A stretch of DNA of 64,000 nt. Source: Hymenobacter nivis (GTDB lineage Bacteria; Bacteroidota; Bacteroidia; Cytophagales; Hymenobacteraceae). The DNA lies in contig NZ_RCYZ01000005.1 in assembly GCF_006439025.1 (NCBI RefSeq), positions 248,001 to 312,000 on the forward strand, read 5' to 3'. Every line of letters starts with the position of its first letter. Within the stretch, counting starts at the first letter, position 1. Both the position numbers and the translations under genes were made by a program. The notes under the pieces are model-generated. The model made no database searches. It was given only the letters and a program-made list of their open reading frames with translations, and was not told where the DNA came from. Shown piece by piece: positions 26,990-35,727 of this stretch.

Positions 26990-27970
26990 CTAAGGTACGC
27001 GGGGCCCGGCGGGCGCGGGTTGCGGCTGCCACGAGGGGCCCCCGCCGGCCACGTGCGGCCAGCCGTCGGGGCCGTACTCGAGGCTGTCGAGCAGCAGCAC
27101 GCGGCGGGCGTAGCCTTCTGAATCGTCGATGGCAGCAAAGGTGGGTTGGGCCGGGTCAATGGCGTGGTACGCCAGCCAGTCGTGGCCCGCGGCATCGGTC
27201 ACCACGCAGTTGTGGCCCGGCGCCAGCCAGTGTGCGTTGGCCGCCACCACGGGTGCTTGCTGCACCTCGTAGGGCCCCGTGGCGGCGCGGCTGCGGGCCA
27301 CCAGCACGGCGTAGTGCGCGTGGGGACCGCAGCAGTTATCCCCCGAAAAAAATAGGTAGTACCAGCCTTCGTGCCGGTGCACCCAGCTGCCCTCGATGAG
27401 GCGGTGGTAGTTGGCCGCGTCGTCGGGTGCGCCGCTGGGCCAGATCAGCGCTTGGGGCTCACTGTCAGGCGCGAAGCTCACCCGGTCCTCCGCCAATGTT
27501 TGCACCCACAGGGGCCCGAAGCCCGAGCCCCAGTACAGCAAGCGCTGGCCGGTGGCAGGGTCGTCGTAGGCCATCGGGTCGATGCAGGTGAAGCCGGGGC
27601 CCCGGCGCAGCGGCCGGCCGGCGTCCACGAACGGGCCCGCGGGATTATCGGCCACGGCCACGGCCAGCGCCAGGGCCCCGTCGGGTGCATCGTCGGGCCG
27701 GGCCGAGTAGTACAGGTAGTAGCGGCCGGCGGCGTGGCTCACGTGGGGGGCCCAAAACTTCTGGGTGCCGGCGGCCCAGGCGGGCTTCTGGGGCAGGGCG
27801 TCGCCGAGGTATTCCCAGGCCGCCATATCGCGCGAGCGGGCCACCTGGATGTTCACGATGCTGCCGTCGGCGCGCCGGGTTTGGGTGCCGTAGGCGTAGT
27901 ACCAGCCGTCGGGGGCCCCAATGACGGTGGGGTCGGGAAAGTTGTCGTCGAGGATGGGGTTGGTGTACAT
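26990..27970 (-). CDS. Glycoside hydrolase family 43 (arabinan/xylan-degrading type)
   Basis: The 326-residue enzyme is a five-bladed propeller of the GH43 type. The catalytic base lies in NPILDDNFPDPTV near the N-terminus, the pKa-setting aspartate in CIDPMAYDD and the acid in LIEGSWVHRHEGWYYLFFS. HNCVVTDAAGHDWLAYHA is typical of arabinanases, so an arabinan or arabinoxylan side chain is a likely substrate. No signal peptide is seen, so it may act inside the cell on imported oligosaccharides. It is followed by the metalloprotease gene. Confidence 0.9.
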   Translation of the reverse strand: MYTNPILDDNFPDPTVIGAPDGWYYAYGTQTRRADGSIVNIQVARSRDMAAWEYLGDALPQKPAWAAGTQKFWAPHVSHAAGRYYLYYSARPDDAPDGALALAVAVADNPAGPFVDAGRPLRRGPGFTCIDPMAYDDPATGQRLLYWGSGFGPLWVQTLAEDRVSFAPDSEPQALIWPSGAPDDAANYHRLIEGSWVHRHEGWYYLFFSGDNCCGPHAHYAVLVARSRAATGPYEVQQAPVVAANAHWLAPGHNCVVTDAAGHDWLAYHAIDPAQPTFAAIDDSEGYARRVLLLDSLEYGPDGWPHVAGGGPSWQPQPAPAGPRVP

Positions 27971-28109
27971 GCTGGAAGTGGGAGGTGAGGAAGTGAAAAG
28001 CCACGCCCGGCGCTGGGGCCCCCACCCTTCCCTTACGCAAGCCGGGCCACCCTGCGCCGGCGCTGCCGTTCTTTGTGGTCACATTTTCCCATTCATTCCC
28101 GTTCTGTCT

Positions 28110-29924
28110 TTGAAAACCTCCTTTTTCGGCCTGGCCGCGCTGCTGGCCGCCACCGCTCCCGCCGTGGCCGCCCCGGCCCCCAAAGAGCTGACCTACACCG
28201 TGAGCATGGACCCCGCCGCGGGGCCCCACCAGTTCCAAGTGCGCCTCGAAACGCCCAAGCTCGGCAAAGAGCAGGCCGTGTACCAGTTTGCCGCCACCGC
28301 GCCCGGCACCTACCAGGTGATGGACATGGGCCGCTACGTGCGCCAGTTCGCGGCCTTCGACGCCAAGGGCAAGCCGCTGGGCAGCAAGCAAATCGGCCCC
28401 AACCAGTGGGAGCTGGCCCAGCCCACCAAAACCCGCGAAATCCGCTACACCATTGCCGAAACCTGGGCCACGCCAGTGCCCGAGCACAGCATCTACCGCA
28501 TGTGCGGCTCGTCGCTGGAGCCCGACCACGCCCTCGTGAACGGCCAAACCGTGCTCGGCTACCCGCAGGGCTGGCAGGCCAAGCCCCTGCGCCTCAAGCT
28601 AAACTACCCCACCGCCTGGACGGTGGGCACCGTGCTCGTGCCCGACGCCGACGGCTACTTCCACGCCAAAAGCTACGACCAGGCCGTGGACTCGCCCATC
28701 CTGCTCGGCAACCTCACCAATGCCAAAACCAAGGTTGGCAACGCCGATGTGGCCCTGTACTGCTACTCGGCCACGGGCCTGGTGCAGGCCACCCCGCTGC
28801 TGGCCGACATGCAGAAGATGCTGGGCGCGGCGCAGGCCTTTTTGGGCGGCGACTTGCCGGTGAAACGCTACGCTTTCCTGTACCTGTTCAGCGACAAGGT
28901 GGCCGGGGCCTGGGAGCACTCTTATAGCTCGGAGTACATCCTGCGCGAAGGGGCCCTGACGCCGGAGTTTGCCCAGGGCGTGGTGGACATTGCGGCGCAC
29001 GAGTTTTTCCACATCGTGACGCCGCTCAACATCCACTCCGAAATCATTGAGCACTTCAACTTCGTGAACCCCACCGGCTCGCAGCACCTGTGGCTGTACG
29101 AAGGCGTGACGGAGTGGGCCTCGCACATGATGCAACTGCGCGGGGGCCTGGTGCCGCTCGACGACTACCTGAACGTGCTGCACAACGAGGAGCGCTTCGA
29201 CCGCACCCGCTCCGACACCACCTACGCGCTGAGCAAGCTGGGCCTCAACTCGTTCTCGGATGAGGGGCAGCGCCAGTACGGCAACATTTACCAGCGTGGG
29301 GCCCTCACCGCCAGCGCCCTCGACCTGCGCCTACTCGAGCTGAGCCACGGCACCCGCGGCCTGCGCGACGTGCTGCTGGAGCTGGCCAAAAAATACGGCC
29401 CCGACCGCCCCATCAGCGAGCAAAACTTCTTCCAGGACTTCACGGCCCTCACCTACCCCGAAATCGGCGACTTCTTCCGGCGCTACGTGCAGGGCGCCGA
29501 GCCGCTGCCGCTGAAAGAATACTTCGGCCGCGTCGGCATTCGCTACGACGCCACCCTGCACACCGGCCGCCAGGTGGCCACGCTGGGCCCCGAGGTGGCC
29601 TACCAGGTGCGCGGCGACGACGTGTTCTTCCGCCAGGTGAGCCCCGCCTTGCAAGCCGCGGGCGTAGCCCCCGGCGACCAGCTCGCCGCCGTGGACGGCA
29701 CCGTGGTGGACCGCCGCAACTTCGCCGCCGTTACCGATAAGTTTGCCGCCCGCCCCGCCGGCGCCGACCTGGCCCTGAGCACCCGCCGCGCCGGGGGCCC
29801 CGCCAAGGAGCTGCGCGTGAAGCTGACCGCTAAGGAAGACGTGCAGCGCTACCACTTCGCCCCCGACCCCGCCGCCACCCCCGACCAGCTGGCCGCCCGC
29901 GCCATCTGGCTGAAGAACCTGTAG
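28110..29924 (+). CDS. M61 family peptidase with PDZ domain (glycyl aminopeptidase-like)
   Basis: The 604-residue protein starts at a TTG (28110), which gives a clean signal peptide (KTSFFGLAALLAATAPAVA). It has an N-terminal beta domain, the zinc motif HEFFH (H297, E298, H301) and a third ligand E331 in YEGVTEWAS. A PDZ domain (about 500-590, with VSPALQAAGVAPGDQLAAVDGTVV) closes the protein. M61 enzymes cleave N-terminal glycine or alanine. It is exported and probably periplasmic. It faces the GH43 gene head to head. Confidence 0.92.
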   Translation: MKTSFFGLAALLAATAPAVAAPAPKELTYTVSMDPAAGPHQFQVRLETPKLGKEQAVYQFAATAPGTYQVMDMGRYVRQFAAFDAKGKPLGSKQIGPNQWELAQPTKTREIRYTIAETWATPVPEHSIYRMCGSSLEPDHALVNGQTVLGYPQGWQAKPLRLKLNYPTAWTVGTVLVPDADGYFHAKSYDQAVDSPILLGNLTNAKTKVGNADVALYCYSATGLVQATPLLADMQKMLGAAQAFLGGDLPVKRYAFLYLFSDKVAGAWEHSYSSEYILREGALTPEFAQGVVDIAAHEFFHIVTPLNIHSEIIEHFNFVNPTGSQHLWLYEGVTEWASHMMQLRGGLVPLDDYLNVLHNEERFDRTRSDTTYALSKLGLNSFSDEGQRQYGNIYQRGALTASALDLRLLELSHGTRGLRDVLLELAKKYGPDRPISEQNFFQDFTALTYPEIGDFFRRYVQGAEPLPLKEYFGRVGIRYDATLHTGRQVATLGPEVAYQVRGDDVFFRQVSPALQAAGVAPGDQLAAVDGTVVDRRNFAAVTDKFAARPAGADLALSTRRAGGPAKELRVKLTAKEDVQRYHFAPDPAATPDQLAARAIWLKNL

Positions 29925-29958
29925 GGCCCCCAGCAGGGCAACCCTACAGCATCCCCAG

Positions 29959-30001
29959 TAGCCCCGGCCGCCCGCAGCAGCCGGGGCTATTTGCGTTTTT
30001 T
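29959..30001 (+). terminator. Rho-independent terminator after the M61 peptidase
   Basis: TAGCCCCGGC at 29959-29968 pairs with 29980-29989 around an 11-base loop. A T-rich tail (TTTGCGTTTTTTA) follows. Confidence 0.75.
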
Positions 30002-30038
30002 AAGCAGCGGTGCGCAAGCAAATAACTGTAAAGGCAGC

Positions 30039-30207
30039 CATGCTCGTCTGGCGCCCACTCATTAAAGCATCAATGCTGCGGCAGTAATTAATTATAAGGA
30101 CTGACGCCAATAGGCTACCGACCAGCCCCACTGGGGCTACCGGTGCGTAAGTCCTGAATCACTCAGTGGGAGATATGCTTCGACAAGCGGACGCCAGATG
30201 AGCATGA
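30039..30207. repeat. Palindromic repeat family A, diverged copy with an inner hairpin
   Basis: The left half has CATGCTCGTCTGGCGCC, AAAGCAT and GCGGCAGTAATTAATTA. The right half has GATATGCTTCGACAAGCGGA and CGCCAGATGAGCATGACC, matching as reverse complement. The centre holds a second hairpin with AGCCCCACTGGGGCT. It fills most of the long gap before the AT-hook-like gene. Confidence 0.65.
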
Positions 30208-30445
30208 CCAGTTTATATCAGTTCTGAGCAGGTAGCCATGCGCTAAGCCGGCCCAAACACCGGAAAACAAGGGCCAAGAATTATTGGCTGGCCGGTATTT
30301 TTTTATTCTGCATTTTACCGCGCTTTGCCTGAAAAACGGCGGGATTTTGCCAATTACGACCCGAAACCAACGGGGCAGTTTAAGAAATTGGCCGAACGCC
30401 CACACCAAGCTTAACGGTTTTTAAAACTATTGGAAATCCCATAAT

Positions 30446-30484
30446 AAAAATGCCCCCGCTTCTAAATAAAGCGGGGGCATTTTT
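30446..30484. terminator. Bidirectional rho-independent terminator
   Basis: AAAAATGCCCCCGCT (30446-30460) pairs with AGCGGGGGCATTTTT (30470-30484) around a nine-base loop. It sits at the 3' end of the minus-strand AT-hook-like gene. Confidence 0.85.
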
Positions 30485-30500
30485 ATTAAAAGCGGCAAAC

Positions 30501-30782
30501 CTATTCGGCCGTTTTCTTAGGGCGGCCGGGCTTTTTACCCGTTGCGCTGGGCGTGTCGCCGTTCGAGTCGGCTTTGGGGGCCCGGGGCTGACGCGCCTTG
30601 CGCTCTTTCGGCGTGGCCACGTAATCGTCGGCGAGCACGGTATCCATATCACCCAGGGCACCTTGCAGGGCCTCCAATGCGCTGTTTACCTTTTTCAGGG
30701 CGCGCTTAAGATCTGCCTTCACGGCATCAGCCTGCTGAGCAGATTCAACTACTTTCTGGAATTCGTCAAAATTCAAAGCCAT
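30501..30782 (-). CDS. Small coiled-coil protein with AT-hook-like tail
   Basis: The 93-residue protein has a helical N-terminal half with heptad-like spacing (LKRALKKVNSALEALQGAL) and a basic, disordered C-terminus ending in GKKPGRPKKTAE. GRPKK with flanking basic residues is the core of an AT-hook, so it may bind the minor groove of AT-rich DNA, as small nucleoid proteins do. I do not recognise a family. A TACTTTTG promoter box lies 37 bases upstream of the ATG at 30782. Confidence 0.7.
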   Translation of the reverse strand: MALNFDEFQKVVESAQQADAVKADLKRALKKVNSALEALQGALGDMDTVLADDYVATPKERKARQPRAPKADSNGDTPSATGKKPGRPKKTAE

Positions 30783-31111
30783 GCTTTTGGAAAATAAAAT
30801 TGCGTAATTATTACGGGGCAAAAGTAATGAAAACCAACAGTAACCCGGTATATTTTTTTAGTACGGATAAATTACCATCGCCGGCCGAAAGAATATTAAA
30901 AAAAACGACACTTTCGCCAAGCGTCGCGCGCAAGCACCGCGCCAGCAGCGCTGTTGCCCACCGCCCAACGCGGCGAAAACGTTTATTCGGCGACAGCCTT
31001 TACCAGACTGCCGCGCTGCCATTAACACAATAATTGGTGCTGGCCCCGCCAACTCCCGAACGGGCACTTTGGGGCCCCAGGCGGGCAATGCGCAAAAACT
31101 GGGGCCCCGGC
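30783..31111. other. Gap between the AT-hook-like gene and the EamA gene
   Basis: It contains the promoter of the AT-hook-like gene and an AT-rich part (30790-30910). The rest is plain GC-rich sequence. A plus-strand frame at 30827-31033 looks non-coding. Confidence 0.5.
30819..30826 (-). promoter_or_regulatory. Bacteroidota -7 box (TACTTTTG)
   Basis: A perfect TAnnTTTG on the minus strand, 36 bases before the AT-hook-like gene. The -33 element is not clear. Confidence 0.4.
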
Positions 31112-31984
31112 TTATTCGCTGGTGTGCGCGGGCAGGGGTTGCGAAGTGGTGAGCGTGGCCCCCGCGCTGGCCACCACAATGCAGCCTACGGCCAGCCACT
31201 GCCCCAGCGCCAGCCGCTCGCCTAGCAGCAGCCACCCCGACAGCGCCGCCGCAACGGGCTCCAGGCTCATTAAAATACTGAACGTGCGGGTAGGCAACGA
31301 CCGCAGCGCCTGTATTTCCAGCGAAAAGGGCAGCACGCTCGAAAACAGCGCCAGCCCGCCCCCCAGCAGCAACAGGTGCGGCGTGAGCCCCTGCCAGCTG
31401 CCGCTGGCCACCCCAAACGGCAGCACCGGCAGCGTGGCAAAAAGCATCCCAACGGCCACGGCCTCCGGCCCGGGCAGCACCGCAGCGGTGCGCTGGCCCA
31501 GCACAATGTACAGGGCCCAGCACCCGCCGGCGGCCAGCGCGAAGCCCAGCCCCAGCAGGTCTACCCCCGCCCCGTGCCACGGGGCGATGAGGGCAATGCC
31601 GGTAGCGGCCAGCAGCACCCACACGCCATCGAGCCAGCGCCGCGAGCCCGCCAGCGCCAGCGCCAGGGGCCCCACAAATTCCAGCGTCACGGCCAGGCCG
31701 AGCGGCACGCGGGCCAGCGCGCAATAAAACAAGAAGTTCATGGCCCCCAGCGCCAGGCCGTAGGGCACCACGGCCCGCCACTGCGGGGCCCCCAGCCGCC
31801 CCAGCCGGGGCCGCACCACCGCCAGCAGCACCAGCGCCGACAACCCGATGCGCAGGCTGGTGGTGCCCGCTGCCCCCAGCACCGGAAACAAGCCCTTGGC
31901 AATGGCCGCCCCGCCCTGCACGCTCACAATGGAAAGTAGCACGGCCGGCACAGCCGGCACTGAAAAACGAAAAGAACGCCGCAT
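31112..31984 (-). CDS. EamA/RhtA-family exporter
   Basis: The 290-residue membrane protein has ten hydrophobic segments in the drug/metabolite transporter pattern, with two EamA halves (about 10-140 and 150-285). It shows the RhtA-like features VQGGAAIAKGLFPVLGAAGTTSLRI and LMSLEPVAAALSGWLLLGE. RhtA proteins export threonine, homoserine and related amino acids; that is the likely role here but the substrate is not shown. The ATG at 31984 gives the expected length. Confidence 0.9.
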   Translation of the reverse strand: MRRSFRFSVPAVPAVLLSIVSVQGGAAIAKGLFPVLGAAGTTSLRIGLSALVLLAVVRPRLGRLGAPQWRAVVPYGLALGAMNFLFYCALARVPLGLAVTLEFVGPLALALAGSRRWLDGVWVLLAATGIALIAPWHGAGVDLLGLGFALAAGGCWALYIVLGQRTAAVLPGPEAVAVGMLFATLPVLPFGVASGSWQGLTPHLLLLGGGLALFSSVLPFSLEIQALRSLPTRTFSILMSLEPVAAALSGWLLLGERLALGQWLAVGCIVVASAGATLTTSQPLPAHTSE

Positions 31985-32537
31985 ATATAAGGATAGAGCC
32001 CGCCACCAAACCAGCGGCGCACGCACGGGCAAAGGTCGGCCGCCGCCCGGTCAGGCGCACGGACCGGTACCCAGCGTTGGAATTGGGCCGGGGCCGGCCT
32101 GGCCATGCTACTGCCCTGGCAGCAGAAGCACAGGACCGCTGGCCAATTTTACGTTTGGCGCAGCAGTACACCAGAACTATTTATCAAATTTGTACAATTA
32201 TTATAAAGATTAATTAAATAACCGAAGCAAATCATAAAACTATTTATCCAAAAATTATCACTTTATCAATAATAGATAATTATTAATATTATTACAATTT
32301 TATTTTGTATTTTACTGTAGTTCAGTTTTTTGCTATCAGAAAAAGCCGATTATATTATTGAGCCATATTTTTTTCGTTTTGAATTTTGACCTACTAAAAG
32401 TGTCGTTCGTGCCATATATTTGTCTTCTGGTCGAAATATGAATATAAGACGTGCCCCTCGCCTGTAATATTGCTCATCAATCAAGCAACGTTCCATTTAA
32501 CAGGGCACTACTAATTCAATCTTTTCCAACCAGCTTT
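31985..32537. promoter_or_regulatory. AT-rich upstream region of the Roadblock unit
   Basis: From about 32160 to 32450 the sequence is strongly AT-rich with runs such as TAATTATTAATATTATTACA, unlike the GC-rich surroundings. No coding sequence is present. It lies between the divergent EamA and Roadblock units and probably holds their promoters; no exact TAnnTTTG with TTTG was found by eye. Confidence 0.5.
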
Positions 32538-33245
32538 ATGGCACTAACCGCACACCCCTTCCACGCCGTTACCAACGAGTTGCTCCCGAGCTACCGAGAC
32601 GCCTACTTGCGCGGCGATCTATCGATCAAAAACACCGAATTGGTGGATGCCTACCTAAAGGCCAACCCCGCCAAAGGCGGCGAAGCCTTCGACCGTTTCC
32701 ACGCCTTGCAGGAAAAAGGCCACCAAGTGCGCCCCGTGGGTTGGGTGCAGCAGCAGTTTCAGCTCATCCGCACCGAGCCGGCTCGTTTTCGGCAGCGTGC
32801 CGGGGCCCTCATCGCCGTGGCGGCCCTGGTGGGCGGTGCCGCCTTTGCTGGCACCAACGTGCGCACCGCTCCCGAAGCCACGCTGCCCCGCGTAGCGGCA
32901 ACGCTGGCACTGGGCGAAGAGGCCCCCGCGGCCGTCGAGTCCGTTGAGGCCCTCGAAGCTTCGGCCCGGATGACAACCGTTACCGGCCGCATTCTGGACG
33001 AAAACGGCCGCCCGCTGGTGGGCGCCACGGTACTCGACAAGGCCCACGGCCGCGGCGTGAGCACCAATGCCCAAGGCGACTACACCCTACTGGTACCCGC
33101 CAATCAAACCTCGAAGCTGCAAGTAGGCTACGGTGGCTACACCGAAGACGAATTGCAAGTGAAGGGCCGCAGCGTGCAAAACGTGACGCTGGTGCCCCGC
33201 ACCGACCAAGTAAAAACCCAAAAGCACCATTGGTGGCAGTTCTAA
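32538..33245 (+). CDS. Single-pass membrane protein with CarboxypepD_reg-like domain
   Basis: The 235-residue protein has no signal peptide. An N-terminal soluble part (1-85, with YLRGDLSIKNTELVDAYLKAN that resembles anti-sigma factor starts) is followed by one membrane helix near 90-105 (ALIAVAALVGGAAFAGT). After a linker comes a carboxypeptidase regulatory-like beta domain (about 148-220, VTGRILDENGRPLVGATVLD...YTLLVP). So the N-terminus is inside and the beta domain outside the inner membrane. It is the first gene of a unit with two Roadblock-like genes. The role is unknown. Confidence 0.75.
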   Translation: MALTAHPFHAVTNELLPSYRDAYLRGDLSIKNTELVDAYLKANPAKGGEAFDRFHALQEKGHQVRPVGWVQQQFQLIRTEPARFRQRAGALIAVAALVGGAAFAGTNVRTAPEATLPRVAATLALGEEAPAAVESVEALEASARMTTVTGRILDENGRPLVGATVLDKAHGRGVSTNAQGDYTLLVPANQTSKLQVGYGGYTEDELQVKGRSVQNVTLVPRTDQVKTQKHHWWQF

Positions 33246-33370
33246 CCACTTGTGACGGGCCGGCTCGCCGGCCCGTCACAAGCTAGCTGCCCCGGTGGTG
33301 GCCCTCCCCGTACCCGGGCGCTTTCCCGCCCGGTACTGCCCCTGCAGGTATTGCCCTTGCCACTCACAAA

Positions 33371-33793
33371 ATGAACCTACCGTTTTTTAACCGGCTCCCC
33401 TTAAAAAAGGTAACCGCCAGCAGTGAGGATGAAATGGGAAAACGCTCGAAGCAAGTAATTGAAGGCCTGCTGGAAGAATTACCCGACTTGCTGATGGCCT
33501 GCGTAGTCAACGCCCAATCGGGCCGGGTGGTGGCTTCCTACACCGTCAGCAACGCCTATAACCCCAACCAAATTAGCTTGCGCAACGCCAAGCTGCTACA
33601 CGTCATGGACGACGCGCTGGCGGCGAAGGCCTGGATCGGGGGCCCCCTCACCGATTTTGTCGTTATGCTGGAAGACCAGTTTCACTACCTGCGCCCCATG
33701 AACGAAGGCAAGTGGTACTGCTTTTTAGCGGTGCGCATCACCGATGTTAACCTAGGCATTGCCAAAGAAATTATGCGGCGGCACGCCATTTAA
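33371..33793 (+). CDS. Roadblock/LC7-like protein 1
   Basis: The 140-residue soluble protein has the Roadblock fold pattern: a helix (KQVIEGLLEELPDLLMACVVN), a strand pair with SGRVVAS, a central helix and a final strand and helix (FLAVRITDVNLGIAKEIMRRH). Such domains bind small GTPases or each other. Its closest relative in the window is the next gene; both have an alpha-beta-beta-alpha-beta-beta-beta-alpha length of about 120 residues. The first 20 residues are a basic extension. No GTPase gene is nearby. Confidence 0.7.
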   Translation: MNLPFFNRLPLKKVTASSEDEMGKRSKQVIEGLLEELPDLLMACVVNAQSGRVVASYTVSNAYNPNQISLRNAKLLHVMDDALAAKAWIGGPLTDFVVMLEDQFHYLRPMNEGKWYCFLAVRITDVNLGIAKEIMRRHAI

Positions 33794-33859
33794 ATCAACT
33801 ATTTTTTACCATTTCCTTTTTCAATTTTCTTACTTTCTCTACCATTTTTTAAAATTATT

Positions 33860-34231
33860 ATGTCAACCATCGCCACCCCCAAGCAAACCATTAAAGACAT
33901 CCTCGCCGAGCTGCCCACCTTGCTCGCCGTAGCCGTTGTAGAAACTGAAACCGGCATGCCGCTGGCTTCGCACACCAACATTGCCGATTTCGATATCGAG
34001 ACGGCCGCTGCCTACAACACGGAGGTGGTAAAAGCCAAGCTCAAGGCCCTCGCAGCGCTGAAGTTGGACCAGAAAGTGCAGGACATCCTGCTGACCCTGA
34101 CCGACCAGCTGCACCTGCTGAAGCTTTCGCCCACCGGCGACAAGTTCATCTACTTGGCAGTAAACGCCCGTGATACCAACTTGGCCCAAGCCCGGCAGAT
34201 CATGAAAATGCACTCGAGCAGCCTGAACTAG
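33860..34231 (+). CDS. Roadblock/LC7-like protein 2
   Basis: The 123-residue protein is a paralogue of the previous product. Both have 'I..iL.ELP.Ll...vV...tG..vAs.t', a middle helix with KLKALAALKL, and DQLHLLKLSPTGDKFIYLAVNARDTNLAQARQIMKMHSS at the end. A tandem pair of this kind suggests a heterodimer. It is the last gene of the unit and is closed by a strong terminator at 34249-34297. Confidence 0.7.
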   Translation: MSTIATPKQTIKDILAELPTLLAVAVVETETGMPLASHTNIADFDIETAAAYNTEVVKAKLKALAALKLDQKVQDILLTLTDQLHLLKLSPTGDKFIYLAVNARDTNLAQARQIMKMHSSSLN

Positions 34232-34248
34232 TTCGGGGCGCTTGCAGC

Positions 34249-34297
34249 GCAAAAAAAGGAGCCCGCCGACTTACTGTCGGCGGGCTCCTTTTTTTGC
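34249..34297 (+). terminator. Strong rho-independent terminator of the Roadblock unit
   Basis: A 22-bp perfect stem (34249-34270 with 34276-34297) with a TTACT loop, A7 on one side and T7 on the other. It separates the Roadblock unit from the minus-strand acetyltransferase, and can act in both directions. Confidence 0.9.
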
Positions 34298-34404
34298 ATT
34301 CTGGCGGGTAGCCACGCGGGTATTCGTTGCGAAAAAGCCGTTTCGGCTACCGTATTTTGGGAGGCACCGGGGCCTAAGAATGGTCGGCTCACCTACCCGC
34401 GCGG

Positions 34405-34854
34405 CTACGGCCGTAGCATGTGGATGTGCGCAATGTCGTCTTCCAAGTAGCCGTCGCCCACCTGCTCGAAGCCGAAGCTGCGGTAGAACGCGCGCAGGTA
34501 AAGCTGCGCCCCAATTTGGATGGGCTGGGGGCCCCATTGCGCCGCGCACCGGGCCAGGGCCTCGCCCATGAGCTGCCGCCCCAGGCCGTGGCGGCGAAAC
34601 GCCGGGGCCACCGCCACCCGCCCAATGCTGGCCTCAGGGTAGCTGAGGCCCGCCGCAAACAACCGGGCATAGGCCGCTAGCTCACCGGTTTCGGTGCGGC
34701 CCAGCAGGTGCAAGGCGTCGGCGTCGTGGCCGTCAATATCCTGAAAAGCACAGGTTTGCTCTACCACAAACACGGCGCTGCGCAGCTGAAGCAGTGCGTA
34801 AAGCTCGGGCACCGACAGGGCGGCGAAGGGCTGGAGGGTCCAGGCGAGAATCAT
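34405..34854 (-). CDS. ElaA-type GNAT acetyltransferase
   Basis: The 149-residue protein has the ElaA pattern: LYALLQLRSAVFVVEQTCAFQDIDGHD at residues 12-40, GRVAVAPAFRRHGLGRQLM with the acetyl-CoA loop near residue 80, and FYRSFGFEQVGDGYLEDDIAHIHM at the end. Its substrate is not known for most members. The ATG at 34854 fits the family start. A CATCTTTG promoter-like box lies upstream. Confidence 0.88.
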   Translation of the reverse strand: MILAWTLQPFAALSVPELYALLQLRSAVFVVEQTCAFQDIDGHDADALHLLGRTETGELAAYARLFAAGLSYPEASIGRVAVAPAFRRHGLGRQLMGEALARCAAQWGPQPIQIGAQLYLRAFYRSFGFEQVGDGYLEDDIAHIHMLRP

Positions 34855-35025
34855 GGGCGGGCGCTGAGTGAGGCGCAAAGATGCGCCCGTACGGGCCCTG
34901 TGGGGTAGCACAGGGCAGTGCTCCGTTCTACGTTTGCCTGGCCTGCGGCTCATGCGGCAACGGCGTGCCCCTCTGTTCCCACAGGCGCTCGGCGGCTGGT
35001 GGGGCCCCAGCGCCAGGAAACCGGC

Positions 35026-35352
35026 TTAGTGCAGCGAGGCCAGGTACGTCAGGTTGGAGCCCAGCAGCTTGCTGCTGGCCAGGTCCTGGAATTTGGCGAA
35101 CTGCGCTTCGGTGAGCACCGGGCGCAGCAGGCTGGCCAGCTCGTCGGGGGTGGGCGTGCCCACGGCGCGGGTTTTGAGCACCTGCTGGATGGCGAGTGCC
35201 TGACTGCTAGGCACCCGCAGCGTAGCCACGAGGAACCGCGCCAGCGGCCGGGCCCCGGCGCGGTGGGGCCACGGGGCCCGTACGCAGGGCGCAGCCTCCG
35301 CCGTTCCCAGGGCCAGCATCGACAAGCAGAGAGCTAACAGGGCAGTTTTCAT
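35026..35352 (-). CDS. Small exported protein of unknown function
   Basis: The 108-residue product has a signal peptide (MKTALLALCLSMLALGTAEA, cleaved near residue 20) and a helical remainder (LARFLVATLRVPSSQALAIQ, ASLLRPVLTEAQFAKFQDL), a little like the small periplasmic proteins with LTxxQ motifs. No family is recognised. It ends with a weakly hydrophobic tail. Confidence 0.55.
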   Translation of the reverse strand: MKTALLALCLSMLALGTAEAAPCVRAPWPHRAGARPLARFLVATLRVPSSQALAIQQVLKTRAVGTPTPDELASLLRPVLTEAQFAKFQDLASSKLLGSNLTYLASLH

Positions 35353-35662
35353 GGGGCAAGCAGAAAAAATCCAACTGTGGAGAAGATGCAGACAACCTTA
35401 CCCGCTTTAAGTAGCATTTATTGGCGGTTGGGTTGTGTTACAAAAATGCTTGCACTTCCGTTGGCCATTGGTACGCACCCGGCGGATGGCGAAGAAAACC
35501 CGGCCAACGGCGCAAAGGGCCCGGCGAACCCAACCGCGCCCGGGCCAGTGGCCACCCGGGCAGAGTGCATCTTGGCCGGGGCATTGTGCCACGCTGGCCT
35601 TGCCCTGGCCAGCAGCCGGGTTGGCGGGGAGGGCCAGGGGCGGCCGGGGCGGCGGCAGGCAA

Positions 35663-35670
35663 TACATTTG
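35663..35670 (+). promoter_or_regulatory. Possible -7 box (TACATTTG) before kduD
   Basis: AATACATTTGCCC holds a perfect TAnnTTTG 58 bases before the kduD ATG. The -33 element is not visible. Confidence 0.3.
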
Positions 35671-35727
35671 CCCAGCACCGGCCACCGCGGCCAGGGCCCT
35701 ACGCACCGCCTTTTTCGCCTTTTCTAT

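Noticed and set aside
30827..31033. Plus-strand frame of 68 codons next to the AT-hook-like gene
   Set aside because: Composition is unlike real proteins of the window and there is no start region; it overlaps the promoter of the minus-strand gene.
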